NCBI GenBank assembly: GCA_029204225.1
Contig: CM055097.1
Coordinates: 25,885,039 to 25,949,038, forward strand
DNA length: 64,000 bases
Reading direction: 5' to 3'
DNA from: Diphasiastrum complanatum
Lineage: Eukaryota; Streptophyta; Lycopodiopsida; Lycopodiales; Lycopodiaceae
Shown: positions 44,977 to 57,800 of the stretch, one piece after another
How the letters are laid out: each line of letters begins with the position of its first letter
Position numbering within the stretch: the first letter of the stretch is position 1
Translations under genes and position numbers: made by a program
The notes under the pieces: generated by a model
The model's input: only the letters and a program-made list of their open reading frames with translations
What the model was told of the DNA's origin: nothing
Database searches by the model: none

Positions 44977-46035
44977 CTACTTAGGTTTAGCCATAAACTG
45001 ACTAACCATACTCACAGCATAAGCAATGTCTGGTCTTGTAGTAGTTAGATAGATTAAGCTTCCAACTAGCTTTCTATATAACGTCTCATCTACATCCTGA
45101 TCTTCCTCAACTTTAGTAAGCTTACATCCACTATCATATGGTGTAGAAATAGGCTTGCACTCTGACATATTGAACTTTTCAAGAATTTCATGAGCATACT
45201 TAGATTGAGAAATGAATAGTCCCTGTGCTACTCTCCATACCTCAATCCCACGAAAATATTGTAGAGAACCAAGATCTTTCATATCAAATGCTGATGAGAG
45301 ATCTTTCTTGATTCCCTGAATCATACTATGATCTGATCCTATAATAATAAGATCATCCACATACATCACTACAATAACAATATGATAATTCCTGACCAAA
45401 ACATAAAGTGTATGCTCCGAACTACTTCTTTGAAAGCCAAGCTCCTCAAAGTATGTATCAATCCTCGCGTACCACGCCCTGGGTGCCTGCTTAAGTCCAT
45501 ATAATGCCTTGTCCAACCTGCAAACCTTATCTTCATGTCCTGCTACTATGTATCCCTTTGGCTGCTCCATGTAGACTTCTTCATCTAGAAATCCATTCAG
45601 GAATGCACTTTTTACATCCATTTGTTGAATATCCCATCCAAATTGAGTTGCCAATGATAAAACAATTCTCATAGTAGTAGATTTAGCAACTGGTGCAAAA
45701 GTTTCCTCATAGTCCTTCCTCTTTCCTATCTCAACCAAAGACACTTTAGGTTCTTGAATGGGCGTAGGCGATACATGTGTCGATTCAGGTTCCTGTAATA
45801 ACTCGTCACATAATATAGGGATTCCACCGTCTTGATCCTTATCAAAATATATTTCTATATCTTTATGAGTTGCCTCCTCATCAAAGATTACATCCCTACT
45901 TATGATTATTTTCTTACCCTCCAAGTCATATAACCTATATCCCTTCTCTTGATTATCATAACCAAGAAATAAACGCCTTAGAATCCAATTTGCTTCTAGA
46001 ATCCTTAGGTATGTGAGAACAAGCAATATTTCCAA
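44977..46035 (-). pseudogene. Copia element 4 reverse transcriptase with N-terminal deletion
   Basis: The reading frame runs from the integrase-RT linker (LFLGYDNQEKGYRLYDLEGK) through VEIGKR directly to [11 protein letters not shown]. About 80-100 residues that precede this motif in Copia RTs (present in element 2 as [13 protein letters not shown] to GYAQREGID) are missing. Then follow [40 protein letters not shown], the catalytic box YVDDLIIIGSD (about 45365-45335) and a connection ending ATTRPDIAYAVSMVSQFM-type sequence. The palm catalytic motif is intact, but the fingers are truncated. Confidence 0.92.
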
Positions 46036-46501
46036 ACACTCTCAAATGACTTACATCTCGCTTTCGTCCCGTGTAAGCTTCCTCTGGAGTTCGATTCTCT
46101 ACAACCTTTGTAGGACTTCGATTCAAAAGATAAACCGCCCTCTTAACTGCCTCACCCCAAAACATATTTGGAAGATTTTTACTGTTGAGCATACTCCTCG
46201 CAGTTTCCACTATGGACCGGTTCTTTCTTTCTGCAACTCCATTTTGTTGAGGCGTGTCTGTATTTGCAAATTGTCTCTTTATACCATGATCCTTGCAAAA
46301 CACCTGAAATTCCGTAGAAAGATACTCGCCCCCTTTGTCCGAGCAAAGTATCTTAATTTGTCTATCTGTTTCTTTCTCCACCTGTGTCTTAAACCATGTG
46401 AAATATTTGAAAGCTTCACCCTTATTCTTCAGAAGATAGATCCATGTCTTCCTAGAATAGTTAGTCATCCACAAACACCATAAAGTAACTTGCTCCCCCA
46501 T
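45956..46501 (-). pseudogene. Copia element 4 integrase core
   Basis: This shows an integrase core with [51 protein letters not shown] and the D-E spacing of the DDE fold, then the R-S-P-T-K and HLRVFGNIA segment. The frame shifts at the D-D-F motif near 46480 and again at 45960-46030. Confidence 0.92.
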
Positions 46502-47501
46502 AAGACTGAGTCTTTATAGGACCACACAAATCTGTATGAACAAGTTCTAGAACATTTTTCGCCTTAAATGTACTAGGCAAAAATTTCTTTATATGATGCT
46601 TGCCTAAGACAAAGCCTTCACAAACCTTGTGATTAGAAATGACTTGAAGTAGACCTGTAACCATGTTAAATTTCCTCAAGACTTGTAGACTTTTGTAATT
46701 CAGATGTCCATACCTCTTGTGCCATAACTTACTCAATGATTCAGTATCCGCAACACTTGCATGATGATCCACCACCTGAGCTTGAAGTTTATACAACCGC
46801 CCTGCAAGTATGCCCTCAGCTACTACTTCATCATTTTTCTTCTTGATGAGACACCGTTGTTCATCAAATTGCACCACCATGTGTTGCTTTGCAATAGCTG
46901 ATACTGAGAGCGAGTTTTTCTTGATTCCTGGTAAATAAAGCACATCCTTTATGTTTCCAATCTTCCCTGAAGGTAGTTGTACTTGTACTTTTCCAACTCC
47001 CTTTATATCATATGTGTAGTTGTCCCCCAACTTCACATTTGACCCATCATCTAATTTTTGAAAATTAGATAGCTAGTCTCGCCTAGGTGTCATGTGCTTA
47101 GAAGCTCCTGAATCAATAAACCAATAGTCTTCTTCCTTTGAGAAGGCACTACCAGAAGATGTTGATGCTGAAAACAACTCATAGTCTTCAAGATCTAAAG
47201 CACTCAATTTTGCATTAGAAATTTCTTCTTCTTCAGCAAAATTTCCATCGTGCTTTTTCTTGAACTTGTTGTGCCAGCACTCCTTTGCATAATGTCCTGA
47301 TTTTCCGCAAATGAAGCAGTTTCCTTTTCGAACCACTTTCTTTCCATCTTCTGACCGATTTGATTGATTCTCCTCCATATCTTGCTGCTTTTTCTTCATC
47401 TTCTTCCCTTTGCCACCCTTCTTGGAACTTTGCTCTTGCTTCTTTGCCAGGAATGCCTGTTCCTTGAAATCGTCCCTGTTGACAATACTTTGTCGTCTCA
47501 T
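46461..47501 (-). pseudogene. Copia element 4 gag C-terminus, protease and GAG-pre-integrase
   Basis: Zinc knuckle CFICGKSGHYAKEC (about 47320-47275), protease active site [18 protein letters not shown] (47126-47073), an in-frame TAG at about 47070, then KLGDNYTYDIKGVGKVQVQL, GIKKNSLSVSAIAKQHMVVQ and pre-integrase [20 protein letters not shown] (about 46735-46675). Upstream and downstream parts share one frame across the stop. Confidence 0.92.
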
Positions 47502-47524
47502 TTCTTCCTGTAGTAAGATGGCAT

Positions 47525-48094
47525 TTAGCTCATCAAAAGAAGGCCTCGTTTCTCTAACGATAGCATCATTACAAAGTTTTGATAGGCCAAAGGTAGACTA
47601 TTAAGTACAATGGATACCAATACTGAATCTTGAACACTTTCTCCAACTGCAATAAGTTGCCCTCTCAGATCTTTTACTCGAGTAAAGTAGTCCGTTACCG
47701 ATTCACCTGTACTCATCTTCAACGTGTGAAGCTTATTAGTCAAAAACAAGATCCGTGACTGATTTACCGTCTCATACAAGTTCTTCAGTATATCCCAAGT
47801 CTCCTTGGGTCCAGCAGCATCTCTAATATGAGGTATAATCATATCTTTAACTGATAAGTTGATGATATGATGAGCTTTTCTTCTACGTTTCTGATACTCC
47901 CGCAACTCTCTGTCAGTGGTAGGAGGTATCTCAACACCTGTGACGATATCCCAATATTCTCTATCTTGGAGAATATTCTGCATCTTGAACTTCCATATAC
48001 TGTAGTTCGTTCCATCTAGCTTGCTAGATTCCGGCAACACAGCATCATTCAATCCTGCCATTATACTGATCTTTATAGCCTGATTTTTCGGCAA
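47525..48094 (-). pseudogene. Copia element 4 gag N-terminus
   Basis: The first in-element Met context is [20 protein letters not shown] (about 48061), followed by SIWKFKMQNILQDREYWDIV, AAGPKETWDILKNLYETVNQ and SVTDYFTRVKDLRGQLIAVG. This is a UBN2/retrotran gag domain as in Tork-type Copia elements, close in sequence to element 2 gag (20127). A frameshift at about 47525 separates it from the zinc knuckle part. Confidence 0.9.
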
Positions 48095-48727
48095 TCAGTG
48101 TCTCTTCAAATTCAATTAAGATTTCCTTCAGAAATCAGTAACCAAAACCTCTGCAAAAAGAGTAGCAAACAGATCTGAATTTAATCTTTTAGTGACCTGC
48201 CTCAGTAGCTATCTGTCCTCCAGCAAACTGTCTGAGTAACGATCTGTCCAGCAGTGCTCTGACAGCAGTCTGACAACAATCTGTAATCTGAAACAGCAGT
48301 TCTTCAACAATCCTGAAATCAGAAAACAATCCCTGCAACCAGCGACTGACATGCAAAAATTTCTGATTCTGCTAGCAATCCAACAGGTATTGCTAGCAGG
48401 TCTGTAGGTACAGTGATCCAACCAGATCAGATCTGCAGCTCCACTTGCGATCAAAACTGCAGCACCATCAGTGATCAGATCTGCAGCTCCACCAGCAGCG
48501 AACAGGTCTGAAACAAACTCTTTGATTTCAGCACAGTGATCGAATATGCAGTCAACGATCCAACACGCAGCTGCAGCCAGAGATTCACTAGTCTCAAATC
48601 TTCTTGATTCCAGTGAACTATTTCCAATAGTAGTCCAGCGCAACAGCTCCTCCAATTTGATTGCACACCTGCAAATATAAACTCTCTCTCTCTCTCTCTC
48701 TCACCAAAGAACTTGGCTCTGATACCA
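48095..48727 (-). other. Copia element 4 leader with imperfect repeats and primer site
   Basis: This is non-coding. A block GATCAGATCTGCAGCTCCAC occurs twice about 51 bp apart (48424 and 48475), with further CTGCAG and AACAGTCTG-type copies. A (CT)n tract at 48681-48702 and the tRNA-Met primer site complement at 48715-48727 close the leader. Confidence 0.75.
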
Positions 48728-49191
48728 TGTCAGAATTTGTGATACAAATTTTAGATGGAGTTACTAGTCCTACTAGCACTCACACAAAACCAAGCATAGA
48801 GAAAATTCAGGTCATAGGAGAATTGAGCAATTGCTCTAGCTCATTGAATTGAATGGAATAATTGTGGTGGGGCACCAGCCTTCTTAAATAGTTTCTCTAA
48901 TGATTGATAAAAGCTAATGAGCCTAAAGTAAATAGCAAAAAACAAAAAGCTAACTGCTATAAGTACTACCTATATTGGGTAAACACCCAAGATGAGTTTC
49001 TAACTAATAAAAGCAAATCCTATTCTAGTAGTAGTGCACCCACCTACATGCATAACTAAAAAACGAATTTACTATTAATAGTAATGACCCTAAAATATGA
49101 CTTACTATAAATAGTAATGGCCCCTAAAAATAGCACGCAAGCATGGCCAAACTATCATTAAGGGGTGTCAAATAAACATTAATTTCTAACA
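48728..49191 (-). repeat. 5' LTR of Copia element 4
   Basis: Begins TGTCAGAATTTGTGATAC and ends AATTTCTAACA in plus view. It is nearly identical to 43982-44426 apart from an 18-bp difference near 49110-49128. Confidence 0.95.
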
Positions 49192-49229
49192 GGTATCATT
49201 TGATTTGTAGATATTAATTGAACACCTTA

Positions 49230-51075
49230 TGCCCCTTTTCCACAATCTATGGTATGATATGTGGCTGAAGAATCATCATCAGCTTTTGGAGGCATTGGTT
49301 TCACTGTCCAATTGGATCCACTTTCATTGCTCTTTCACGATTTGCAAAAGTAATTTTGCACATTCCCCAGTTATGATTCACGTGAGCAACTTGTAACCAA
49401 GGACGACCCAATAAAACCCAACTAGAGGTGCATCAAGAAGATCCATAACCACAAAGGTAATAACAAACTGAATGCTTGCTACCTTCACCGGTATATCTTC
49501 AACAACTCCTCTTGGTCACACACTTGATTAATCTGCTAACTTGATTGCAAAATTGGCAGCTTTAAGCTTTGGCAGACCCCATTTCTCATACAGCTTAGTG
49601 GAAATAAGGTTGACTCCTGATCCTCCATCAATGATTGTTGCTTCTTCATCAAACAACTTATGCTTGATAGGAAGTGTAATGTTGCATTGCTCACTTTCCC
49701 AAGCTGCTCTAATGTTGAGAATATCATTCGATTCCTTAAATCCAGCACAATATAATGGCTCGTGTCATACCATTGGCACTTCTTTAAATAATCGATCTAC
49801 CAAAACTTCTTTGCCTTGTGGAACAGGACATAGAAATTCTCCAAGTGTGAATACTATCTTACTTGATAGAATATTTGCAATCAATTATATTTTAGGAACT
49901 TCTGTCATCTAGAGTTCTCTTTTCGATGTAATTGAGTATTAACATTTGAGCATTGAGAAGAATGACCCAATGGATCTTTTCGATTGCCACCAATAGGTCT
50001 TTTTGCGGATTCAAAGTTGCTTCCCTTGCAGCTTCTACTGCCTCTTCAACTTGCAGATCTTTGATCTCATATCATAATATTTCTTCTTTTCTAAAGTCGG
50101 ATCTGGACCCTGATGTAGATGGTTGATCAACTAGTTCAGTAGGAGGATATTGTAGAGCTACTACTTTGCAGTTTTGGGATCTTGTCACTTCCATGACTGG
50201 TGGAGAATTTCCATAAAATCCTTTTGGATTAATGGAAATCATATTTACTGGTGCATTAGTTTTTGGTACATTTGGCCTTCCAAGACAATCCTATAGTAGC
50301 GCCCATATCCACGATCTCGACAAAATATTGGCCTACTTTACGACATTATGCTATTCTATGATTATCGCCACATCCAAAACATCCTATTGAAAGCTTCCTC
50401 CACTACCTTTTCTTGTTGTGCAACAACATAAATTTTGTAGTACTTGTTAATTGCTAGATCATGAAATGGTTTTGCTGGCACTAACCATTGAACTAGATCC
50501 TATTGTCGCACTACTTCCGCTTCTGCCAAATTTATTTGGGCTCCTTGATTTCCTGGAGGTGTTGTTATTGCCCATCTCTGTGGGGTCCCTCCTATCGTAG
50601 GTACTGGATTGGGAGCTCCATGTTGATATCCAAATGAATTATTCCTGTTGGATAGCATGTGGATTGAACGGACAATAAGCAATCTCATGTGATGAAGCAT
50701 TACATAGATGGCAATATTTGTTTATTAATCTCTTCTTCAATGTTGGACGTTCATTAACCATATGGTTTTGAGTACAGATACACTCTCCCTCTTTGCAAAC
50801 TGCTGCAGGGCTGCTTCCAACTGCTGAGTAGTTGCTAGAGTTTTTGGCTTTTGATCAAACTGCACCGTCAACTGTTCCATTTGTAATTGATGTTGTTAAT
50901 TCAATTTTTCTATCTAATCCAACATCAACCAAGCTGTTGCATTGGAAGAGGTAGATGCTGTAGTAGTTGAAGTAGTGATGGTTTGACCTTATGTATAAGG
51001 TGTTGAAACATGGCCCGATTCATCATATGATCTTTCATCCTCCTCTTGTGCTACATCTTCTATTGCCTCTTGCAA
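49230..51075 (-). pseudogene. Ty3/Gypsy gag-protease fragment
   Basis: In minus-strand order: a gag C-terminal region with a Pro/Asn-rich segment (50700-50500), then a retropepsin-like region with ATIIDGGSGVNLISTKLYEK (about 49650-49580) and, after frameshifts, DIPVKVASIQFVITFVVMDL and LLDAPL (49500-49430) preceding a W-V-V-L-G-Y segment. The D-G-G-S active-site variant and G-V-N-L-I-S strand resemble the element at 3.5-4.0 kb. No RT follows. Many stops. Confidence 0.7.
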
Positions 51076-51091
51076 CATTTCGTAATGCTCC

Positions 51092-51290
51092 TGTCATGCC
51101 CACGTATTAGACTCATCTTGGATTGTATATCCCATAAGGAGGTTAGTAGGCCTATCTCAACTTGTAAGTTAATTATGAGTATGAGGGGTTGGGGCCCTCA
51201 TGGAATTAAAGTCATAATGAATGGTTAGAGGCAAGATGGTACATTGGTAAAGATCTAATAATGACTCATAGGAGAGGTGGATAAGGTGGC
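51092..51290 (+). repeat. LTR fragment A of a Gypsy element
   Basis: Begins TGTCATGCCCACG and shares GATTGTATATCCC, GAGGGGTTGGGGCCCTC and TGGAATTAAAGTCATA with 51724-51960. The copy is truncated or rearranged after about 51290. Confidence 0.65.
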
Positions 51291-51330
51291 CTAGTGAGAC
51301 TGCTGATGTAATTTCGTGGTTGGGTTACCG

Positions 51331-51723
51331 TAGATGAATAAACAAAATGATGCAATTTGGGTAGTTGTCGACCATCTTACCAAATTGGCTACGTTTATTC
51401 CGATAATAACCACCACAAAGGCTTATGATTTGGATCCAGTATTTCACGTAAGTCAACTTAAGAGAAGTCTAAGTGAAGGGGATTACCTTGGTCTGAAGAT
51501 CAATTGGACGTGTCAGAAGAATCATCAAGTGTGACCCGACTTGAATCTTAAAAGAACTTGGATACCAAAACTAAACAATTGCGTAATTTTATAGTTATCG
51601 AGCATCTAGTTCCATGGAGAGGTCGTACAGCCGATAATGACTCTGGGAACATGAATGAAGCCTAAGAAGGAACTTCCCTAACATTAAGTTCTGAGGACAA
51701 AACTTGAATAAGGGGGGAAGAAT
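51331..51723 (+). pseudogene. Gypsy integrase remnant with large internal deletion
   Basis: An integrase core start (IWVVVDHLTKLATFIPI) is followed after only a few codons by the C-terminal [12 protein letters not shown] motif, so most of the integrase is gone. The end (GTTCTGAGGACAAAACTTG, then AAGGGGGGAAGAA) is the pol terminus plus polypurine tract before LTR B at 51724. Confidence 0.75.
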
Positions 51724-52000
51724 GTCATGCCCATGGGTCACATATTGGACTGATATTGGATTGTATATCCCGTATGGAGGTCAGTAGGCCCATCTCGACC
51801 TGTAAGTTTAATATGATTATGAGGGGTTGGGGCCCTCGTGGAATTAAAGTCATATTTAATGGTTTGCCTAAAACTCAAGATGGTCGATTGGTATGGATCT
51901 AAGAGTTACTCATAGGAGAAGTGCTGCTCTAGTAAGGGCCATAGAAATCTAATAGGATCAGAAGATCCATTATACTTGGGTATCTCCAATCACGACGTTC
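51724..52000 (+). repeat. LTR B of the same Gypsy element
   Basis: Begins TGTCATGCCCATGGG directly after the polypurine tract. It matches LTR A through about 51930, and beyond that the border is unclear. Confidence 0.65.
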
Positions 52001-53340
52001 TTCTAATTATATGGTGAGGTGGTGGATGCCCAAATTTGACACCGTCCTGATCCATTTCTTGAAAATGATAATCTTCCTAATATGAAGAGTAATGGTCCAA
52101 CGATTCTTCACTAGGAGATGACTTCCAAATCTTAGTATCATCCACTAACAGACATCAAGATAATAGATTTATTCAAATTAGTAGGTTGTCTCAAGGAAAC
52201 TAGGATATGGATTAACAAGAGCTTGATGAACCCTAAAACTGTTTTGTGGAACTGTAAGAACTTTCACTGATATGCCTAATGGAAAAGTTTGATAATTTCA
52301 TGCAATTGGCTTATCTGCAAGGGTTCCTATAGCTTTGGTTATGTCTGTAAGTGTTTTAAACCTTCATGATAGCCTAGATATTGTAATAAGTTAATTTTCT
52401 GTCTTCTGGAAGTTAGTAACTCTTGCAGAATTTATAGTAGCCTCTAAATGGTATTCAAAGATCAAGCAAAGGTTATGTGAAGGTTACTTGTGCAAAGGTT
52501 CAATGATGCGAGGGTTTATAACATTGACGAGCGTTCCTATAGTTCAAAATATGATTCAAAATCACTGGGAACCTTCACAAGGCTTTGTCGATGCACACTA
52601 ACCTTCGCAATGCTAATTAGAGATTGGAAACTGGGTAATGCATCTTTGATAGAGACGACGCAGGTTTTGATGGCAAAATGTTGTTGTGATTGATGTTAGC
52701 TAGAATTCTTTAACTTAAAATATTTAAATTCCACACAACTAGCCTTCACAGGGACTATATCGAGAGGTCCTCCTTGCAAGTTGGCAAAAATTAGTTCAAG
52801 AGGAACAATAACTTATTGCCTCTGATGGCAATTGGCACTCTTCTTCCTCCAAATTGTAGAAGCTCAACATTTTTTTTATTTTTTCTTTTCATTTTCTAGC
52901 TTTCAAAAGGATCTTAGCAATGTCTCACAGCCTTTCCTTCCCTACTGATCAATCATAAGTCATTAGAAACACTCTAAACTAACCAAAATCTAATCCTAAA
53001 CCACCAAAAATGCAATTCTACCACGACTATGCCACAACCAAGATGCCTAAATGCACACTAACCACCATACTCTCATCAAAAGATTGCTAACAAATTGAGA
53101 ACAGTGTCGAATGCTCCCTGACATTGGCACCAAACCTATAGTTGGCTTTCTCACCTACGTTCAAACTCTATTTTCTAGGTCCATATAATAGCAATGCAAA
53201 TAGGATAAAAAAGTAATTCTGCCTCTCCTATCATGCGGTAGTTTGTTCCCAGGGGACGAATGCCTATTCACAAGATGTTATGCAAGCTTTCAAATGAAAC
53301 CCTAGTCACTGCATTAATTCTAAACAATCCACAACTCAAG
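52001..53340. other. No recognised feature
   Basis: No domain or transposon signature was recognised on either strand. A 67-codon open frame at 52490 has no motif. Confidence 0.4.
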
Positions 53341-53345
53341 CTTAT

Positions 53346-53346
<1 letters not shown>

Positions 53347-53406
<60 letters not shown>
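53347..53406 (+). repeat. Compound (CT)n(AT)n microsatellite
   Basis: About 12 CT units are followed by about 18 AT units, directly before LINE 3' UTR sequence. Confidence 0.95.
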
Positions 53407-53408
<2 letters not shown>

Positions 53409-53620
53409 CTCTACTCCTGGCAGCTATATGGACAATTGGCAATTTGTAATTTATAGTTATGTTGTTCATTTCTCTTTTATGCATAGTTTTTTCTTGGAGA
53501 CGTTTATATACGCTCCCACGGTTTTCACTTGACATGTACTCCATTTGGTCTTATATGCCTTTTGGCATGGAAAAGACATTAATGAAGCTTTTCTTTCTCT
53601 CTCTCTCTCTCTCTCTCTAA
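53407..53620 (+). mobile_element. LINE 3' UTR copy, 5'-truncated, with tail hairpin
   Basis: It matches the 3' UTR at 59932-60015 (CTCCTGGCAGCTATATG and TTCTCTTTTATGCATAG blocks), then has the tail hairpin at 53555-53568, AATGAAG and (CT)n. Only about 210 bp of the LINE 3' end is present. Confidence 0.8.
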
Positions 53621-54700
53621 AAGCTCTATGGTCCTATTCTTTAGTTAGCGGTGAGTTCAGAGTTTGAGACTAGAAGATTACATGCTTTGGGCTAGGCAAG
53701 ATTTAGAGCCCACTACTAAACTACTGACCATATCTTCACTCTTTGGGCTCTTATTGAGGAAGCTAGGCACAAGAAAAAAGGGTTTACTATGTTCTCGGGA
53801 AAGCCTTGACTCTATCCCGCGTTCCAACTTCCTTGCTCATCTAGAGGCTTCGTGATCTTGGTATCTTCGCGGACATTATCATGGCTGCGATGACACTTTA
53901 CAAGCGAGTTTTGGGTTGCTTTCGGCTTACAAAAGTAGTTGGATTGCCTACATGTCTTTGTTACTAGATGAGACTTGGGGTGTGAACATTATGAAGACCA
54001 ACGTTATGGTCTTCAATACACCTAGAGCTTTCATGGAGCAGGAGCTCATTTGTCAGTTACGATCTTTGCATGAAGTGGAGTCTGAGGAGCACTTCTCCTC
54101 CAAATGCCCTATCTACTACGAGAACTGAGGCAGATACTATTGTCTGTTTCACAACATGCCCACTACCTTACGATCACTTATAGCCTATGAGGACAGACCC
54201 TCGATGTGATGCACTTATGGTACGAGAGATGCTCTTACGATGACAGGATACAAGTCAGACAGCTCTGCAAAGTCAGTCTAGGTCTTCGCTCTAGATCACT
54301 TCTTTCTTCTCTACAACAAGACTATGACAGAATCCAGAGTCTCGACAATGATGATGACACACATATTCATAGAGACCAGAGACAATGCACCACTCAGATC
54401 CATGTTGCAATTAGAGTTATCCAACCTATCATGAGGAGACACTTCTCAAGTTCTCATCCTCCTAGATGAGGTCAAAGGCCTTAGGCTACCTAGTCCACCT
54501 CATGTTGCAACTCATATCACATCCTTCTACAGTTGGACATGATGATCAACTTTATTGTAATTAATGTTTTCTCGTTACTGTTTCGAAGACATTTCATACG
54601 CTCCCATTGATACCACATACTTGATATCTATTTTCTTGTCTTATATGCCTTTTGGCATGGAAAAGATGTTAATAAAGCCCTCTCTCTCTCTCTCTTACTT
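53621..54700 (+). mobile_element. LINE fragment: RT and C-terminal pieces with tail
   Basis: Plus-strand homology to LINE copy 1: a segment like GAETRRLHAMG and IFTLWALIEEARHKK (53650-53775), then a jump to VNIMKTNVMVFNTPRAF (53980-54030), then another jump to LHEVESEEHFSSKCPIYYEN (54066-54125), where the second Cys of the zinc motif is Arg. The 3' UTR follows, with the hairpin at 54645-54658 and (CT)n. At least two internal deletions. Confidence 0.75.
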
Positions 54701-54815
54701 TATCATTTGCTTTTCTTTACTCTTATGGAGACATTTCACACGCTCCTGTTGTATCACACATTTGATATGTACTTTTTCGTCTTATATGCCTATTGGCATG
54801 AAAAAGACATTAATA
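54701..54815 (+). mobile_element. Minimal LINE tail copy
   Basis: Only about 115 bp of the 3' UTR is present, with the hairpin variant ATGCCTATTGGCAT at 54786-54799 and an (AAT)n tail. The loop TTTT has become TATT while the stem is intact. Confidence 0.75.
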
Positions 54816-57800
54816 ATAATATGCGTGGCAAGGGTTGCCACTATCGCCGCCGCTGCTACCTCCTCTGCCTCTGCTGCTCCAAAAATGCTTGCCGGTCCTC
54901 CAACTCAGTCATCGACTCCTACTGCTGGCCTCCTTCCTAAACCTACTGCAATCGGAACCCATCCCCTATACTCCATCAAAATCTACCGAACTATTCTGAT
55001 CTTGGCAAGAAGATCAGTTCAAAGCTAATTTCCAGAATATGAAACTAGAACTCTTGCAGTTGAAGGAAACGGTTGCCATGCTGATTACGGAAAGGAATAT
55101 GATGCAGTCCAAGATTACACATTTGGAGCAAACAATTGGCAACAAACAGATTTCAGCCGAGTCTACCACCACTATGATAAAAGCATTGGAACAAAAGATC
55201 GAGCAACAAAAGGAAGAAGCCCTTTCTTGGCATTGATAATAAAGCAAGGTACTAAAACTAGTGCTCCCACTACGTCAGTCATTTCAGCCACGATCCAGGA
55301 AGAGAAATCTCGGGAGCAAAAGGCTCTCAACATTAGGGTCAAAGGGATTCTAGACACGCAGGATGTTGTAGCAGAGGCCAAGCGCTTCTTGGATACTACA
55401 TTGGGACATCGGACAGATGTTTGGACATAGCGTGAAGGACTACTAGAGATACACACAGGTGGAGGAGAGGCATAAGGCCTTTCAGGAAGCCAGGGAGTCA
55501 AGCATACATATGCAGAGATGGACGATTGCGCCACTTTGATAGCGCTCGTGATGGTTCCCAAAGTTAGGGATTTGGGGTGCCCGGGGTTGGGAGCACCCCG
55601 GGGCCCCATCCACACCACCTTCGGATTGGAGTGTGGAATTGTGCTAGCATACACTCATCTTCTACTGCAGGGGACCTAGTTGACTTTATTACTGGCCGAG
55701 ATATATTATTCTTTATGGAGACACACACAAGCCCAGAGCGAGGACTTCCTTCTTTTCCTGGATATAGATGGGACTTCGTATTCCGACGAGAGACTAGATC
55801 TGCCAGTGGCCGTGGTTCAGGAGGGGTTGCATGTTTATAAAGGGAGTCTCTCCACTCGAGTCTTGACTTCATTAGACATGACGAGCATGCCCGCTATATA
55901 TGGACTCGTATTGTGGGCTAGGATATTGGTTTAGATAGAGATCTTTTTATTGCAGCATGTTATTTTCCACCAGAGTCTTCATCTTTTGCTGAGGGTATTG
56001 TATCTCCATACCAGGACCTGTCACCGAGTATTGTTGTTTTGTGGACTTCAGGAAAGTTTGATTCTGTGCCACGCTCCCCGCTCATTCACAGACTTCGTGA
56101 CCTTGGCTTCTCCACGGATATTGTTCTGGCAGTGATGGCACTTTATGAGAGGATCTTGGGATGTTTTTGACATGGTAGTGGCATCTCTGATCACATTTGG
56201 AGCACCATTGGAGTGAAACAAGGATGTTCTCTTTCATTGGTTTTTTTGGATTGTACATTGATGAGTTAGAGCGAGTCATCTCACAGTGAGGCGGAGTTGG
56301 CCGTGGACTTGGCACTATATTGCTATTCTCCTGAGTCGTTCATACGAATGATGTGGTACTAGTACCGAGACCAGAGAGGGATTACAGAGACAGCTGGATT
56401 GTTTACAGGGATTCTGTACCAGATGGGGATTGGGGGTGAACATTGCGAAGACCAAGGTTATGGTCTTCAACACTTCTCGAGCTTTCATGTAGCACCAGGA
56501 GTTCACTCTAGATAGATAGTCCTTATAGATAGTTTCCTCTTATACTTATTTGGGGATACTCTTCTTTGGTCCTACATGCGACAGGCAGCTATCACCCGAC
56601 TTGGGAAGAGGCATTCCTCCCTTGTTCAGCTGGAGCGATTCTGCTTCGAGAAGTCCATTCGAGATGCTCGCAGTAAGTGTAGACTTTTTGATACTGTTGT
56701 CACCCCCACAGCCTTATATGCAGCAGAGACACGGTGTACCGGTCTTCACTCATCACACTAAGCCAGCATTTTCCACGATTATAGGCCACCATGTTAGCTC
56801 GTATGATTCGGGCGAAGCCCTCGGTTCCACACGAGATAGCTCGAGTTCTATCTAGGCCAAACTTGGCATTTGCATTTATGAACAACATACTTGCATGGTA
56901 GCATATTTGTAGCAAGCCTAAAGTCAAGATGGATTATTTTTCCATTTCAACACTCCTCCTAAAAACAATCTATATTGACTTGAACATGGATCTTGGTGTT
57001 ATTCCAAGATTGGCTCTATGCTTGATGAAGGAACTTTTGCTCAAAGGTTTGGTGAGCATATCAGCAATACAAAATGATGTGTCGATGTGCTCCAAGTAGA
57101 TTTCCCCTCCAATGAGCTTCTCTCTCACGAAGTGATGTGCAACTTCGATATGTTTGCTCCTTGTGTTTTCCATTCCACCCATTCAGATAGATGCCGCTTT
57201 CTAGCTTATTGCATATTTTCAGAGAGTTCAGGCTCTGCCAGATGCAGATATGAGATATACACAGACAACACTTGCTTCCCCACACTCCCTTCATGACCAA
57301 GGCTACCGGCTATTATGGTTCTCTCAAGCATCCCACTTCCTCCTTGAGTCATTTGGTATCTCCATTACAAAGCTCCCCTCAGACATCAGTTGGCTATTGA
57401 GACTGGGAGGTTCCAGGGTACCCCGAGAGAGGAGCGGATATGTCAATTATGCTCCTTGGATGAGGTGGAGTCGGAGGAGCACTTTATCTTTAGGTGCCCA
57501 GTGTATTATGAGATTAGAGGGAGATACCACTGTTTGTTTCGCGACACGCCTGTCACCCTACGATCCCTCCTAGCCTATGAGGACTCCCGATGCGCTGCAC
57601 TCATGATACGAGAGATGTTCATACTGCGACATGATTTGTGACAGCCCAGTAGAGCCACATTTCTCAGCCTCAGATTACCTCTTTCTTCTCCAGGAGGAGA
57701 CAATGAGACCTAGTATCTGATGATGATGACGACTTACCTGCCCATAGAGACCGGAGACAGTGTCCCACTCATACTCATATTGTAGCATGAGCTACTTGAC

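Larger units (their letters stand above)
43982..49191 (-). mobile_element. Complete but defective Copia retrotransposon (element 4)
   Basis: LTRs lie at 43982-44426 (445 bp) and 48728-49191 (464 bp), with target-site duplication GGTAT (43977-43981 and 49192-49196). The minus-strand primer site TGGTATCAGAGCC is at 48715-48727 and a polypurine tract (TTAAGGGGGAG on the minus strand) at 44427-44437. The LTRs are highly similar but the right one has an extra 18 bp near 49100 (a repeated ACTATAAATAG segment). Gag, protease, integrase, RT and RNase H are present in order. The RT N-terminus is deleted and several stops or frameshifts disable the frame. The element sits inside LINE copy 2. Confidence 0.95.

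Noticed and set aside
53320-53544. Frame with Tyr-Ile and Arg-Glu repeats
   Set aside because: It is a translation of the (AT)n and (CT)n microsatellite.
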